A program made the translations under genes and the position numbers. This document shows positions 18,663 to 28,505 of a DNA stretch of 64,000 bases, in pieces. The stretch lies in contig NZ_JOGX01000008.1 in the NCBI RefSeq assembly GCF_000719555.1, forward strand, positions 137,550-201,549, read 5' to 3'. How positions within the stretch are numbered: position 1 is the first letter of the stretch; each line of letters opens with the position of its first letter. This DNA is from Streptomyces sp. NRRL F-5727 (GTDB lineage: Bacteria > Actinomycetota > Actinomycetes > Streptomycetales > Streptomycetaceae). Below the pieces are notes generated by a model. It did no database searches. It saw only the letters and a program-made list of their open reading frames with translations, and was not told the origin of the DNA.

Positions 18663-19994
18663 GTGCACATCGCTCCCCTCAGCCCGCATGACCCCGTCGA
18701 GCTGGGCGGCTACGAGCTGCTCGGCCGCATCGGGCACGGTGGCATGGGGCAGGTGTACCTGGGCGAGTCCCCCGGCGGGGAGCCCGCAGCCGTCAAGGTG
18801 ATCAAACCGTCCGTCGTGGACTCCGAGACCCGGCAGCGCTTCGCCCAGGAAGTGGAGATCCTCAAGACGATCTGGGGCGCGCGGATCGCGGCGCTGCTCG
18901 ACGCCGACCCGGAGGCCGATCCGCCGTGGCTGGCCACCGAGTACATCGAGGGCCCCGACCTGAGCCGGCACGTGGCCCTGCACGGCCCGCTTCCCTCGCT
19001 ACTCGCCGCCTCACTCGGGGCGACGCTCGCCGAAGCGCTCGCCACCGTGCACAAGCAGGGTCTGCTGCACCGTGACCTCAAGCCCGCCAACGTGCTGCTC
19101 GGCCCCAACGGGCCGAAGATCATCGACTTCGGGCTCGCGGTGTTCGCCGAGTCGAGCGTGTCCCTGACCGCGCCCAACACGGTGGTCGGCACCCCTGCGT
19201 GCATGGCGCCCGAACAAGCGCGAGGCGACCGGCCGCTGACGCCCGCTGTCGACGTGCACGCGCTCGGCGCCGTGATGCTGTTCGCCGTCTCCGGGCACCT
19301 GCCGTACCAGGCCGCGAACATCCACGTCCTCTTCCACCAGGTCACCGACCCGGACACAGCTCCCGACCTGTCGGGAGTCCCCGACGAGCTGGTTCCCCTG
19401 CTGACGGCGATGCTCGCGCACCGGGCCGAGGACCGGCCGGCGCTCAGCGACGTCGTCCAGCAGTGCCGGGCGGTCATCGAGGCGCAGGGCTTCAAGGTCG
19501 CCCAGGCACGGCGCCGGCTCACGACGAACACGGCGGCTCCCTCGCACCCGCTGGACAACCTGCCGCCGACGGTCACCCTCCCGCTGCCACCCACCGTCCC
19601 GGCGACCCCGGCGATTCCCGGGCCGAGCACGTCGCCGACGACAGGGCCGACCGTGACGCTCTCCCCGAACACCGTGGCGCTGTCTCCGGACGCCGTGGCG
19701 CTCTCCGCGGACGCCACCCCGCCGGCCGCCCCCGCGCCTGACGCCGACGAGCAGGCCGCCCCCGAGCCGACCCCTACGCTCGTCGACCGTCCCGCGCCGC
19801 CGTCCGGAAGCGACGCGCCCTCGTCCGCACCCGCCGCCCCGGAATCCACCTCGGGCACGGACAGCCCGTCGTCCACGCCGCCGACCGCTCCCCGCGCTCC
19901 CCGGGGCCGCTCCGGGCAGCGGCTGCATTCCGCCCAGGCCCGGATCACCGCACAGCGGCTCCGCGAGGTGTACGCGGCCCAGGCGGCGTTCTGA
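18663..19994 (+). CDS. Soluble Hanks-type Ser/Thr protein kinase
   Basis: This 443-aa protein has a complete kinase domain in residues about 15-290: glycine loop GRIGHGGMGQVYLG, ATP-binding Lys in AAVKVIK, catalytic HRDLKPANVLL, IDFGLA and the activation-segment end CMAPEQARG. About 130 Pro/Thr/Ala-rich residues follow, probably disordered and a likely autophosphorylation tail, ending in a short helix (RITAQRLREVYAAQ). No transmembrane helix is present, unlike PknB-type sensors. The GTG at 18663 is preceded by GAAAGG at six bases; an earlier ATG at 18606 has none. It lies inside a run of genes leading to a DrmD-like helicase and a large methylase. Kinases occur in Pgl/BREX defence (PglW), but this one is not PglW. 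Confidence 0.85.
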   Translation: MHIAPLSPHDPVELGGYELLGRIGHGGMGQVYLGESPGGEPAAVKVIKPSVVDSETRQRFAQEVEILKTIWGARIAALLDADPEADPPWLATEYIEGPDLSRHVALHGPLPSLLAASLGATLAEALATVHKQGLLHRDLKPANVLLGPNGPKIIDFGLAVFAESSVSLTAPNTVVGTPACMAPEQARGDRPLTPAVDVHALGAVMLFAVSGHLPYQAANIHVLFHQVTDPDTAPDLSGVPDELVPLLTAMLAHRAEDRPALSDVVQQCRAVIEAQGFKVAQARRRLTTNTAAPSHPLDNLPPTVTLPLPPTVPATPAIPGPSTSPTTGPTVTLSPNTVALSPDAVALSADATPPAAPAPDADEQAAPEPTPTLVDRPAPPSGSDAPSSAPAAPESTSGTDSPSSTPPTAPRAPRGRSGQRLHSAQARITAQRLREVYAAQAAF

Positions 19995-20077
19995 CACCGG
20001 CGGGCTCCCGCTGCCGGCGGACCCGCGATACTGAGGGGCCTGCCACAACCGTCACGAAACACCACAGGAGGACACGG

Positions 20078-23041
20078 GTGACCGCCGTCCAGACCAGCCC
20101 CGAGCAGCACGGCGACGCGTCGGACGCGGCGGGGCAGGAGCAGTTCCCGGCAGGCGCGCAGGTGCTCGTACGCGACGAGGTGTGGCTGGTCAGGAACGCG
20201 GTGCCGACCGCCGACGACGGCACCAGGGTCGAAGTGGTCGGGGTGTCCGACTTCGTACGGGATCAGGAGGCCGTGTTCTTCACCGGCCTGGACACCGTCG
20301 AGCTCATCGACCCGCGCGACACCCGGCTGATCGCGGACGACTCCCCTACCTACCGGCGCTCCCGGCTGTTCCTGGAGGCCGTGCTGCGCCGCACGGCGCT
20401 GCCCCAGTCCGAGCGGCGGCTCGCGCTCGCCGACTCCTTCCTCCTGGACCCGCTCCCCTACCAGCGCCGCCCCGCCGAGCTCGCGCTCTCCGGCGCCAAT
20501 CTGCGCCCCCGGCTGCTGATCGCGGACGTGGTGGGCCTGGGCAAGACGCTGGAGATCGGGCTGACGCTCGCGGAGCTCATCCGGCGCGGCCGGGGCGAGC
20601 GCATCCTCGTCGTCACGCCCCAGCACGTCCTGGAGCAGTTCCAGCACGAGCTGTGGACGCGGTTCGCCATTCCGCTGGTCCGCCTTGACTCGGTGGGCAT
20701 CGAGCGGATCCAGCGCGAGATCCCCGCCGGGCGGAACCCGTTCACCTTCTTCAAGCGCGTGATCGTCTCGATCGACACGTTGAAGAACACCGACCAGTAC
20801 CGCCACCACCTGGAGCAGATCCGCTGGGACGCGGTCGTCATCGACGAGTCGCACAACCTGATCAACCGCGGCTCCCTGCGCAACCAGCTCGCCCAGACCC
20901 TGGCGCCGCGGACCGACGCCCTGATCCTCGCCTCCGCCACGCCGCACAACGGGGACGCGAGGTCGTTCGCCGAGCTGATCGCCCTGCTGGACCCGGCGGC
21001 GATCCGCGACCCGGAGAACTACCGGGCGGAGGACATCGAGCACCTCTTCATCCGCCGTACGAAGGTCAGCACCGAGGTCCGCGAGCAGATGAAGGGCCAG
21101 TGGGCGGACCGCGGCCCGTCCCAGGCGGTGCACTGCCCGGCCACCCCGGCCGAGGAGCGGATCTTCGAGGAGCTGGCGGCCGTCTGGCTGCCGCGCGACG
21201 GCAGCCCGTCCGTGAGCTCGGTGCCGCTCTTCCCGTACACGCTCCTCAAGTCCTTCCTCTCCTCGCACGCGGCGCTCAAGGCCACCGTGAACGCCCGCAT
21301 CAAGACCCTGGAGAAGAAGGACGACCCCCGGGCCACAGCGGCGGAGCTCGCCGCCTTGCGCAGGCTCGTGGAACTGACCGCGGACCTGACGGAGGCGGAC
21401 TCGGCGAAGTTCGCCGCGCTGGTCGAGCAGCTGAAGGGCATCGGCGTCGGCCCGTCCTCCGACACCCGTGTCGTGGTCTTCTCGGAGCGCGTCCAGACCC
21501 TGGAGTGGCTCGCGACCGTCCTGCCCGCCGCCCTCGGCTTCCGGGGCCGGACCGCGAAGGACTGCCTGCGCGTCATGCACGGCGGTCTGTCCGACGAGCA
21601 GCAGATGCGCGTCGTGGAGGAGTTCGGACTGGCCGGCGCTCCGGTACGGATCCTGCTGACGGGCGACGTGGCCTCCGAGGGCGTCAACCTGCACCGCCAG
21701 TGCCACCAGCTGGTCCACTACGACGTGCCCTGGTCGCTGATCCGCATCGAGCAGCGCAACGGCCGCATCGACCGCTACGGGCAGGCCCACCCGCCGCAGT
21801 TCCGCGCCCTGATCCTCACCAGTGACACCGAGGGCGCGAAGGACGACACCCTGGTCTCCGAGCGGCTCCTGGAGCGCGAGGACCAGGCGCACCGTTCGCT
21901 CGGCACGGCGGAGGCCGTCACCGGCCTCTACCGCGCGGAGGCCGAGGAAAAGTCCCTCATCCAGGATCTGCTGCGCGGCAGGACCGTGGACGAGTCCCTC
22001 GACGGGCGCCGGTCCGGCGAGGACGCCGGCACGGATGCCATGGACGACTTCCTGGCGGACTTCTTCGGCTCGGTCGGTGACGAGCCGCAGGCGGAGGACG
22101 GCACCGCGGCCGAGGAGTCCACCCCCGAGACGGCGGCCGGAAGCACCACCGGCACCGGTACGGGCGGGGGCCCGGGCTCCGTCCTCCCCCGCCTCTTCGA
22201 CTCGACCGCCCACTTCCTGGACGAGGCGCTGCGCGAGGTGTACCCAGACGCCCGCGACCGCCTGGACCTCGACCGTGACGAGCAGGGGCTGCTTTCCTTC
22301 CGTCCGCCGGCCGACCTCCTCCACCGCCTCAAGGCGCTGCCCGTGGACTACCTGCGCGAACAGCGTCTGCGCGAGCGCCTACTGGTCACCTTCAACCGCC
22401 GGCTCGCCCAGCACTCGCTCCAGCGGGCCCGCGAGGCGGGTTCCACCTCCAGCTGGCCGGAGATCTCGCTGCTGACCGACCTGCACCCGGTCGTCGAGTG
22501 GCTGACGGACAAGGTCCTCATCCGGCTCGGCCGCCAGGAGGCGCCGATGATCACGGCGGAGGTGGCGGAGCCCACCTATCTCGTCCAGGGCGTGTACTCG
22601 AACGCCCTGGGCCGGCCGACGGTCGTCAAGTGGATGGGCGTGACGCGCAGCGGGACCGTGAACGACGACATGGTGTCGCTGCTGCGCCGCTCCGGGGTCG
22701 GCCCGACGATGGCGAACAAGCTCCGCCACCGGGACCCGGCCCCGCTGGCCGCCGCCATCCCCGCCGTCCTTGAGGCAGCCGAGGGCTTCATGGAGCGGCA
22801 CCGGGACGCCTGGGACCGGCCGCTGCGCGAGTCGATCGAGCGGCACAAGCTGCGCCTCGGCGACTGGGAGCAGCCCACGCTGGCGGGCGAGCACACCAAG
22901 CGGCGGCTCACCGACCTCGCCGACGACCTGCTGACCACCGGGCAGCGCCCGATGCTGCGTGTCCTAGCGGTGCTGCTGCCCGACCCCGACGCACCACCGG
23001 CCGCGTCCTCCTCCCCGTCCGCCGCACCCGCCGCCCTCTGA
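20078..23041 (+). CDS. SNF2-family helicase, DrmD-like (DISARM class 1 type)
   Basis: This 987-aa Superfamily 2 protein has a small N-terminal beta domain (QVLVRDEVWLVRNAVP), then helicase motifs I (ADVVGLGKTLE, residue about 150), II (VIDESH, about 255), III (ASATPHNG) and VI (IEQRNGRIDRYGQ, about 565). It matches in layout and spacing the HepA/SNF2-like proteins called DrmD in class 1 DISARM anti-phage systems. An acidic, Gly-rich linker (residues about 650-700) separates the motor from a C-terminal domain of unknown role. The GTG at 20078 has CAGGAGGA eight bases upstream. It is 13 bp from the methylase gene, a strong sign of joint function. DrmA, DrmB and DrmC are not adjacent. Confidence 0.78.
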   Translation: MTAVQTSPEQHGDASDAAGQEQFPAGAQVLVRDEVWLVRNAVPTADDGTRVEVVGVSDFVRDQEAVFFTGLDTVELIDPRDTRLIADDSPTYRRSRLFLEAVLRRTALPQSERRLALADSFLLDPLPYQRRPAELALSGANLRPRLLIADVVGLGKTLEIGLTLAELIRRGRGERILVVTPQHVLEQFQHELWTRFAIPLVRLDSVGIERIQREIPAGRNPFTFFKRVIVSIDTLKNTDQYRHHLEQIRWDAVVIDESHNLINRGSLRNQLAQTLAPRTDALILASATPHNGDARSFAELIALLDPAAIRDPENYRAEDIEHLFIRRTKVSTEVREQMKGQWADRGPSQAVHCPATPAEERIFEELAAVWLPRDGSPSVSSVPLFPYTLLKSFLSSHAALKATVNARIKTLEKKDDPRATAAELAALRRLVELTADLTEADSAKFAALVEQLKGIGVGPSSDTRVVVFSERVQTLEWLATVLPAALGFRGRTAKDCLRVMHGGLSDEQQMRVVEEFGLAGAPVRILLTGDVASEGVNLHRQCHQLVHYDVPWSLIRIEQRNGRIDRYGQAHPPQFRALILTSDTEGAKDDTLVSERLLEREDQAHRSLGTAEAVTGLYRAEAEEKSLIQDLLRGRTVDESLDGRRSGEDAGTDAMDDFLADFFGSVGDEPQAEDGTAAEESTPETAAGSTTGTGTGGGPGSVLPRLFDSTAHFLDEALREVYPDARDRLDLDRDEQGLLSFRPPADLLHRLKALPVDYLREQRLRERLLVTFNRRLAQHSLQRAREAGSTSSWPEISLLTDLHPVVEWLTDKVLIRLGRQEAPMITAEVAEPTYLVQGVYSNALGRPTVVKWMGVTRSGTVNDDMVSLLRRSGVGPTMANKLRHRDPAPLAAAIPAVLEAAEGFMERHRDAWDRPLRESIERHKLRLGDWEQPTLAGEHTKRRLTDLADDLLTTGQRPMLRVLAVLLPDPDAPPAASSSPSAAPAAL

Positions 23042-23054
23042 GAGAGCCACTGTC

Positions 23055-26000
23055 ATGACGTACGACTCCCTGGTCAACCGCGGCGACTACTTCTCGGCCC
23101 ACTACCTCGCCGAGGTGCTGCCCAAGGACCTCAAGACGGGCCTGCTCCAGACCTGGAAGGAACGGGAGGAGGCCGCCAAGCCCCCGGCCGGGACGGGCGA
23201 GGCGGCCCCCTCCGAGGGCCCCGACCTCCTGCGCGAGGACACCAAGCAGGCCCTGCCCGTCACTCCGCGGGCCGGTCTCCGGGCACTGCGCCGCGACTAC
23301 TTCCGGGCCCGCTCCTTCTTCGCCCTCCCCGAGGACGCCGACGGCACCGCCTCCGTGCCCGACGCGGGCGACGACGCGGTGACGTACGACGCCCCCGCCT
23401 GGCGGGAGCAGGTACACGCGCTGAACGCCGAGGTCCTGCGCGCACTGGGCTACGACGCGAAGCCCGGCAACCTCACCGTCTGGCGGGCGGGCCAGAGCCA
23501 TGAGATCACGGTCGCGCACGTCGAGAAGGGCCTCGTCGCCATCAACTGCGGCTGGGCCGCCGAGGCGGACGCCGCCCTGGACCCCGACGGCCCGGGCCGC
23601 CTTCTCGACCCCGTCGTCCTCGACGGTTCGACCAGCCTCGCCACCGGCTCCAAACTGGCCTCGTTCCTGTTCGCCTGCGACGAGGCCCCGCGCTATGTGC
23701 TGCTGCTCGTCGGCGGAGTCGTCGTCCTCGCCGACCGGATGGTGTGGGGCGAGGGCCGCTACCTCGCCGTCTCCCTCGACATCGCGCTCCAGCGCAACGA
23801 CACCCGCCCGGGCGGCGAACTCGACACCGTCGCCGCGCTGTTCGGCGCCGACTCGCTCCGCACCCCGGAGGAAGGCGGCGAGAACCCGCTCGCCGAACTC
23901 GTCGGCAAGTCCACCAAGCACGCCGTCGGCGTCTCCAGCGAGCTGCGCGACGGCCTGCGGCTGAGCGTCGAGCTGATCGCCAACGAGGTCCTGGAACGCC
24001 TCCGCGAGCAGGGCGTGCAGCCGCAGGACATCGGCGAACTCCCCGAGCTCGGCCGCCAGCTGACCCGCGAGTCGCTGCGCTACCTGTACCGCATCCTGTT
24101 CCTGCTGTACGCCGAGGCCCGCCCCGAGCTGGGCATCCTGCCGTCCGACTATCCCGAATACCAGCTCGGCTACGGCCTCGGGCGGCTCGGCGAACTCGTC
24201 GCGGAGCGCGACCTCGTCGACGAGAAGTCGCGCCGCGGCTTCTACCTGTACGAGTCCCTGGACCTGCTATTCCGCAAGGTCCAGGACGGCTACCGGCCGC
24301 GCCGCACCCACGGCGAGGCGGCGGAGACGGCGGAGACGGTGGAGACCGCCGACGCGTTCGGCGCCGTCGGCGCTGTCGGCGCGAAGACCAGCGAGGACCT
24401 GGGCCTGCGCTTCGAGCCCCTGCACTCCACGCTCTTCGAGCGGGACTCGATCAAGCTGATCGGCGCGGACGCCGTCGTCGACCCCCGCCACGACGCCGAC
24501 GAGGCCCTCGCCCGCGGTGAGGCCGTCCGCTACCTCGACACCCGGCTCCGCAATGCCACCCTGTACGAGGTCCTGCACAAGCTCATGCTCACCAAGGGCA
24601 AGAAGGGCGAACGCGGCGGCTTCATCTCGTACGCCCAGTTGGGCATCAACCAGCTCGGCGCCGTGTACGAGGGCCTGATGTCGTACTCCGGCTTCATCGC
24701 GGGCGAGGAGCTGTACGAGGTCGCCAAGGGCGGCGACCCGAAGGACGGCTCCTGGCTGGTGCCGAAGTCGAAGGCCGACGAGTACCCGGATTCGGTCTTC
24801 GTCCGGCGCCCGGACCGGGACACGGGCGAGGAGCTGCGCGTCCGGTACGCCCCCGGCTCGTTCGTCTACCGGCTCTCCGGCCGCGACCGCCAGACCTCGG
24901 CCTCCTACTACACCCCGGAGTCCCTCACCAAGGTCACGGTGCAGCTGGCCCTCCAGCACCGCCTGGACCAGGACGGCACGGAGACCGAGGCGCGCGAACT
25001 GCTCGACTGGAAGATCTGCGAACCGGCCCTCGGCTCGGGCGCGTTCCTCAACGAGGCGATCAACCAGGTCGCCGCCGAGTACCTGCGCCGCCGGCAGAAG
25101 GAACTCGGCCGCTCCATCGACACCGAGCAGTACGCCGTCGAGCTCCAGAAGGCCAAGGCGTACATCGCCCTCCACAACTCGTACGGCGTCGACCTCAACG
25201 AGACGGCGGTCGAACTGGCCGAGGTGTCGCTGTGGCTCAACACCATGCACCCCGGCATGGAGGCCCCCTGGTTCGGCCTCCACCTGCGGCGCGGCAACTC
25301 CCTCATCGGCGGCCGGCGCGAGGTGTACGGCCCCGAGCGCCTGAAGAAGGGCGGCTGGCTGGGAACGACGCCGGAGCGCTATCCGCTGGCGGACGCGCAG
25401 GCGGGCGTCCCGCTGCCGGAGGGCGCGGTGCACCACTTCCTCCTCCCCGCGAAGGAGTGGGGCGCTGTCGCCGCCGAGAAGGAGGCGAAGGCGCTGGCGC
25501 CGGAGGCCGCGAAGGCGCTCGGCGCGTGGCGCAAGGCGGTGACGAAGTCCCCGACGGCCAAGCAGACGGCCCGCTTGCAGGGCCTCGCCCGGCGGGCCGA
25601 GTACCTGTGGGACCTGGTGGTGCAGCGGCTGACGATCTCCGAGCGGGAGATCTCGCGGCGGGTGGACGTGTGGGAGGCGGAGCCGGAGTGGCTGCGCCGG
25701 CCGAAGGAAGCCGTGCCCCGGGAGAAGGTGCTGGCCGATCTCACGGCGGTGGACACGCCGTACTGGCGGCTGAAGAAGCTCATGGACACATGGTGCGCGC
25801 TGTGGTTCTGGCCAGTGCAGGAGGCTGCACTGCTGGACGGGACGGACGCGCGGTACCAGCGGGCGGAGGTCGTGCCCGCGCCCCGGGGCGGTGCCGTTGC
25901 GGAGTCCGGGGCGTCGGACGTGATCCGTACGTACGAGGAGGTCGACCTCCTCGGGAACGTCACCGTGAAGGAGGTCAGGCGCGGCGACATCGACAAGCGG

Positions 26001-28253
26001 CGGAAGGGGACGCGCAAGGGCGAGCAGTCCTTCGCGGGCCAGCGTCGAGAGGTCATCCCGCTGGCGAACCTGGACGACTGGCTGGACTTTGCGGAGGCGC
26101 TGCTGGGCACGCACGACGTGCCGGCGGAGTCGCTGGTGGCGTCGTTCGACTCGCTCGGCGACCTGGAGCGGTACGAGGACGAGCTGCCGGACTGGATGGG
26201 CATGGACCGGTCGCATTGGCTGGAGGGGCGGTTCCCGTGGGTGGGGGTTGCCGGGGATGTGGCCAAGCGGCAGGGTTTCTTCCACTGGGAGTTGGAGTAT
26301 GCCCAGGTGTTTGGGGGGCGGGGCGGGTTTGATCTGCAGGTGGGGAATCCGCCTTGGGTGAGGCCGGATTGGAAAGAGGACACAGTCCTGGCTGAGCTCG
26401 AACCGTGGTTCAAGCTCAGCGACAGGCCCGGAGCGGAGGAATGGCGGCTGCGCAAAGCTGAGATGCTCAGCGTTCACGACGCTCGACGGTATCTCGTGAG
26501 CGAGCTGGCTGACCTCATCGGCCTGGCCTCTTTCCTTTCATCTCAAGCAACTTACGCTCTGCTCGTGAGCACACGGCCAGATCTGTACCGCGCGTTCATG
26601 ATCCGAGTCTGGAGTAACGCATCCCCGCAGGGAATGGCTGGGCTCATCCACCCAGACACCCACTTCGCGGGCGTGCACGAGGGCAGATTGCGGGGGGCCG
26701 CGTACGCTCATCTCCGAACACACGCACACTTCTACAATCGAACTGGACTTTTTCCAGACGTTCACGCCAACCAAGAGTTCAGCATCAACATCTATGGAAA
26801 TGCTTCGAACGTCAGATTCACGCACGCTAGCTGGCTCTTCTCCACAGAAACACTCATCGAGTCCTTTACACACGACGGCCTGGGAGCACTACCCGGGATA
26901 AAGCATCGAGGGAAGTGGGATACCCGCCCGCATCGCGACCGACTTGTCAACGTATCCGGACCTCTGCTGGCAAACTGGAATCGACTCACCGACAATCCGG
27001 CTATCCCATCAGCGCAAGCATCGCTCCTATATCCCGTCACCGTTGATGAACACGGAGCCATCGAGGCCCTCGCCACTACCACGTCACGAGTCGCCCAATG
27101 GGATCCACACATCTCGGTCGGAATGTTCGAAAACCTGGCGACTAAGAATCTGGGGCTATACAGGTGGCAGACATCGGACGTAGAAAGCTTCGATGAGGTA
27201 ATCCTTCAGGGCCCCCACATCGGGTGCGCTACCCCACTGCTGAAGCAGCCCAATAACCAATGCAGGACCAATCGCGACTGGACTGCTCTCAATTCGCGGA
27301 CGCTCCCCGCCGAAGCCGTTCCCCGCACCAACTACATTCGATCTTCCGATTCGAACCGCTACGAAGGTGCACAAGATGTATGGAACGGTCGACGGTACAC
27401 GGAGCATTTTCGGCTCGTTTGGCGGAAGATGATCCCGTTTGATACAGAGCGAAGCCTCTTCGCCTCTATCATTCCACCCGGCCCTGCCCATATGGATAGC
27501 GTTTTCTCAATGGCCTTGGCCAGCAATCGCCTGACGGCACTCAATGCGGGATTCTGGGCATCCCTGCCATTGGACTACCTTCTCCGCATTACTGGCCGAG
27601 CCAACCTGGTTGCCTCTGAGGCGTTCAAAATGCCAGCCCCCGAACCACAGCACCCGCTCGCATCTGCTCTACTCATTCGAACCCTTAGACTCAACGCACT
27701 AACCAGGCATTACGCTCCCCTTTGGGAGGAACTCTTCGATTCTCGCTGGGCGGGGTACGAGGGCTGGGCCAATCCCGACTGGCCGGCACTGACACCCCTC
27801 GCTGCGGGTCTGCAGCCGACTTGGGAGTACAACACCCCGCTCCGCACCGAACACGAACGACGTGCCGCAATCGTTGAGCTGGACGCGCTCGTCTCCGTGT
27901 GGCTCGGCATTAGCGCCAACCAGCTAACGGCAATTTACAGGTCTCGCTACCCGGTCCTCTCTGACTACGAGGCTTCGATGTGGTTCGACGCGAGCGGCCG
28001 CAAAATTGCAGGAAACCACAACGCATACGGCCACGGTCAGACCAAGCAGGACTGGCTCGACTTCCAAGCCCATCTCGCCGACCCTGCCAACACCCCGCCC
28101 CCCACCGGCTACGTCGCACCCTTCTACAAGGCCGACCGTGAAGCCGAGATGCGGGCCGCGCATGCGCACTTCCAGGCGCGGCTGGACAAGGAGATCGAGC
28201 TCGGGCGTTGGACGCCTCCGGCGCGCAAGGCGGCCGTGGAGAGCGCGGCATGA
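23055..28253 (+). CDS. Large N6-adenine DNA methylase, Eco57I/DrmMI type
   Basis: This 1732-aa protein has an S-adenosylmethionine motif I (CEPALGSGAFLNEAI, residue about 655), an adjacent VDLNETAVELAEVSLWLN, and catalytic motif IV (GNPPW, about residue 1097), the signature of N6-adenine methylases such as Eco57I, PglX and DrmMI. The first about 600 residues are uncharacterised. The segment after motif IV, which should hold the target-recognition domain, is encoded by DNA far lower in GC than the rest (about 26380-28060; single 60-base lines at 43-52% against about 70% around them), pointing to replacement by recombination. With the upstream helicase it forms a restriction/DISARM-like pair that would mark host DNA. 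No separate nuclease domain was recognised in it. ATG at 23055 follows GAGAG. Confidence 0.82.
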   Translation: MTYDSLVNRGDYFSAHYLAEVLPKDLKTGLLQTWKEREEAAKPPAGTGEAAPSEGPDLLREDTKQALPVTPRAGLRALRRDYFRARSFFALPEDADGTASVPDAGDDAVTYDAPAWREQVHALNAEVLRALGYDAKPGNLTVWRAGQSHEITVAHVEKGLVAINCGWAAEADAALDPDGPGRLLDPVVLDGSTSLATGSKLASFLFACDEAPRYVLLLVGGVVVLADRMVWGEGRYLAVSLDIALQRNDTRPGGELDTVAALFGADSLRTPEEGGENPLAELVGKSTKHAVGVSSELRDGLRLSVELIANEVLERLREQGVQPQDIGELPELGRQLTRESLRYLYRILFLLYAEARPELGILPSDYPEYQLGYGLGRLGELVAERDLVDEKSRRGFYLYESLDLLFRKVQDGYRPRRTHGEAAETAETVETADAFGAVGAVGAKTSEDLGLRFEPLHSTLFERDSIKLIGADAVVDPRHDADEALARGEAVRYLDTRLRNATLYEVLHKLMLTKGKKGERGGFISYAQLGINQLGAVYEGLMSYSGFIAGEELYEVAKGGDPKDGSWLVPKSKADEYPDSVFVRRPDRDTGEELRVRYAPGSFVYRLSGRDRQTSASYYTPESLTKVTVQLALQHRLDQDGTETEARELLDWKICEPALGSGAFLNEAINQVAAEYLRRRQKELGRSIDTEQYAVELQKAKAYIALHNSYGVDLNETAVELAEVSLWLNTMHPGMEAPWFGLHLRRGNSLIGGRREVYGPERLKKGGWLGTTPERYPLADAQAGVPLPEGAVHHFLLPAKEWGAVAAEKEAKALAPEAAKALGAWRKAVTKSPTAKQTARLQGLARRAEYLWDLVVQRLTISEREISRRVDVWEAEPEWLRRPKEAVPREKVLADLTAVDTPYWRLKKLMDTWCALWFWPVQEAALLDGTDARYQRAEVVPAPRGGAVAESGASDVIRTYEEVDLLGNVTVKEVRRGDIDKRRKGTRKGEQSFAGQRREVIPLANLDDWLDFAEALLGTHDVPAESLVASFDSLGDLERYEDELPDWMGMDRSHWLEGRFPWVGVAGDVAKRQGFFHWELEYAQVFGGRGGFDLQVGNPPWVRPDWKEDTVLAELEPWFKLSDRPGAEEWRLRKAEMLSVHDARRYLVSELADLIGLASFLSSQATYALLVSTRPDLYRAFMIRVWSNASPQGMAGLIHPDTHFAGVHEGRLRGAAYAHLRTHAHFYNRTGLFPDVHANQEFSINIYGNASNVRFTHASWLFSTETLIESFTHDGLGALPGIKHRGKWDTRPHRDRLVNVSGPLLANWNRLTDNPAIPSAQASLLYPVTVDEHGAIEALATTTSRVAQWDPHISVGMFENLATKNLGLYRWQTSDVESFDEVILQGPHIGCATPLLKQPNNQCRTNRDWTALNSRTLPAEAVPRTNYIRSSDSNRYEGAQDVWNGRRYTEHFRLVWRKMIPFDTERSLFASIIPPGPAHMDSVFSMALASNRLTALNAGFWASLPLDYLLRITGRANLVASEAFKMPAPEPQHPLASALLIRTLRLNALTRHYAPLWEELFDSRWAGYEGWANPDWPALTPLAAGLQPTWEYNTPLRTEHERRAAIVELDALVSVWLGISANQLTAIYRSRYPVLSDYEASMWFDASGRKIAGNHNAYGHGQTKQDWLDFQAHLADPANTPPPTGYVAPFYKADREAEMRAAHAHFQARLDKEIELGRWTPPARKAAVESAA

Positions 28254-28258
28254 CATGC

Positions 28259-28290
28259 GGCTGCCCCGCCCCTCCGGGTCGGGGCCAGCC
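28259..28290. terminator. Hairpin between the methylase and the DUF397 gene
   Basis: A 10-bp stem with one bulged base (ggctgccccg / cggggccagcc) lies five bases past the methylase stop and 11 bases from the stop of the converging DUF397 gene. It probably serves both. Confidence 0.65.
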
Positions 28291-28301
28291 GCGCCTTGGT
28301 A

Positions 28302-28505
28302 CTAGCGGCTCGCGAAGCCGACGAAGGCGGTCCACGCAGATCCGTCGATCACAAGTCCGGGACGGCGCGTGTCCTTGGAGTCGCGCACGTAGACGGTGTC
28401 TCGGCGTTCAGCCACCTCCACGCACTCCCCGCCGGAGCCCGTGCTGTAGCTGCTCTTGAACCACGCCAACTCATCCGTGGTCCCGGGGGGCTTTTCGGTG
28501 TTCAT
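28302..28505 (-). CDS. DUF397 protein
   Basis: This 67-aa protein of the actinobacterial DUF397 family has the typical core ELAWFKSSYSTGSGGECVEVA and VYVRDSKD, ending in the WTAFV motif. Its ATG overlaps the stop of the XRE regulator gene as ATGA, so both are made together. DUF397 proteins are partners of XRE/DUF5753 regulators; some such pairs are reported to behave like toxin-antitoxin modules or developmental switches. The exact function of this copy is unknown. Confidence 0.88.
   Translation of the reverse strand: MNTEKPPGTTDELAWFKSSYSTGSGGECVEVAERRDTVYVRDSKDTRRPGLVIDGSAWTAFVGFASR

Noticed and set aside
17868..28253. Naming the kinase cassette a Pgl/BREX system
   Set aside because: No PglZ phosphatase, BrxC/PglY ATPase or PglW architecture is present; the helicase looks like DrmD instead.
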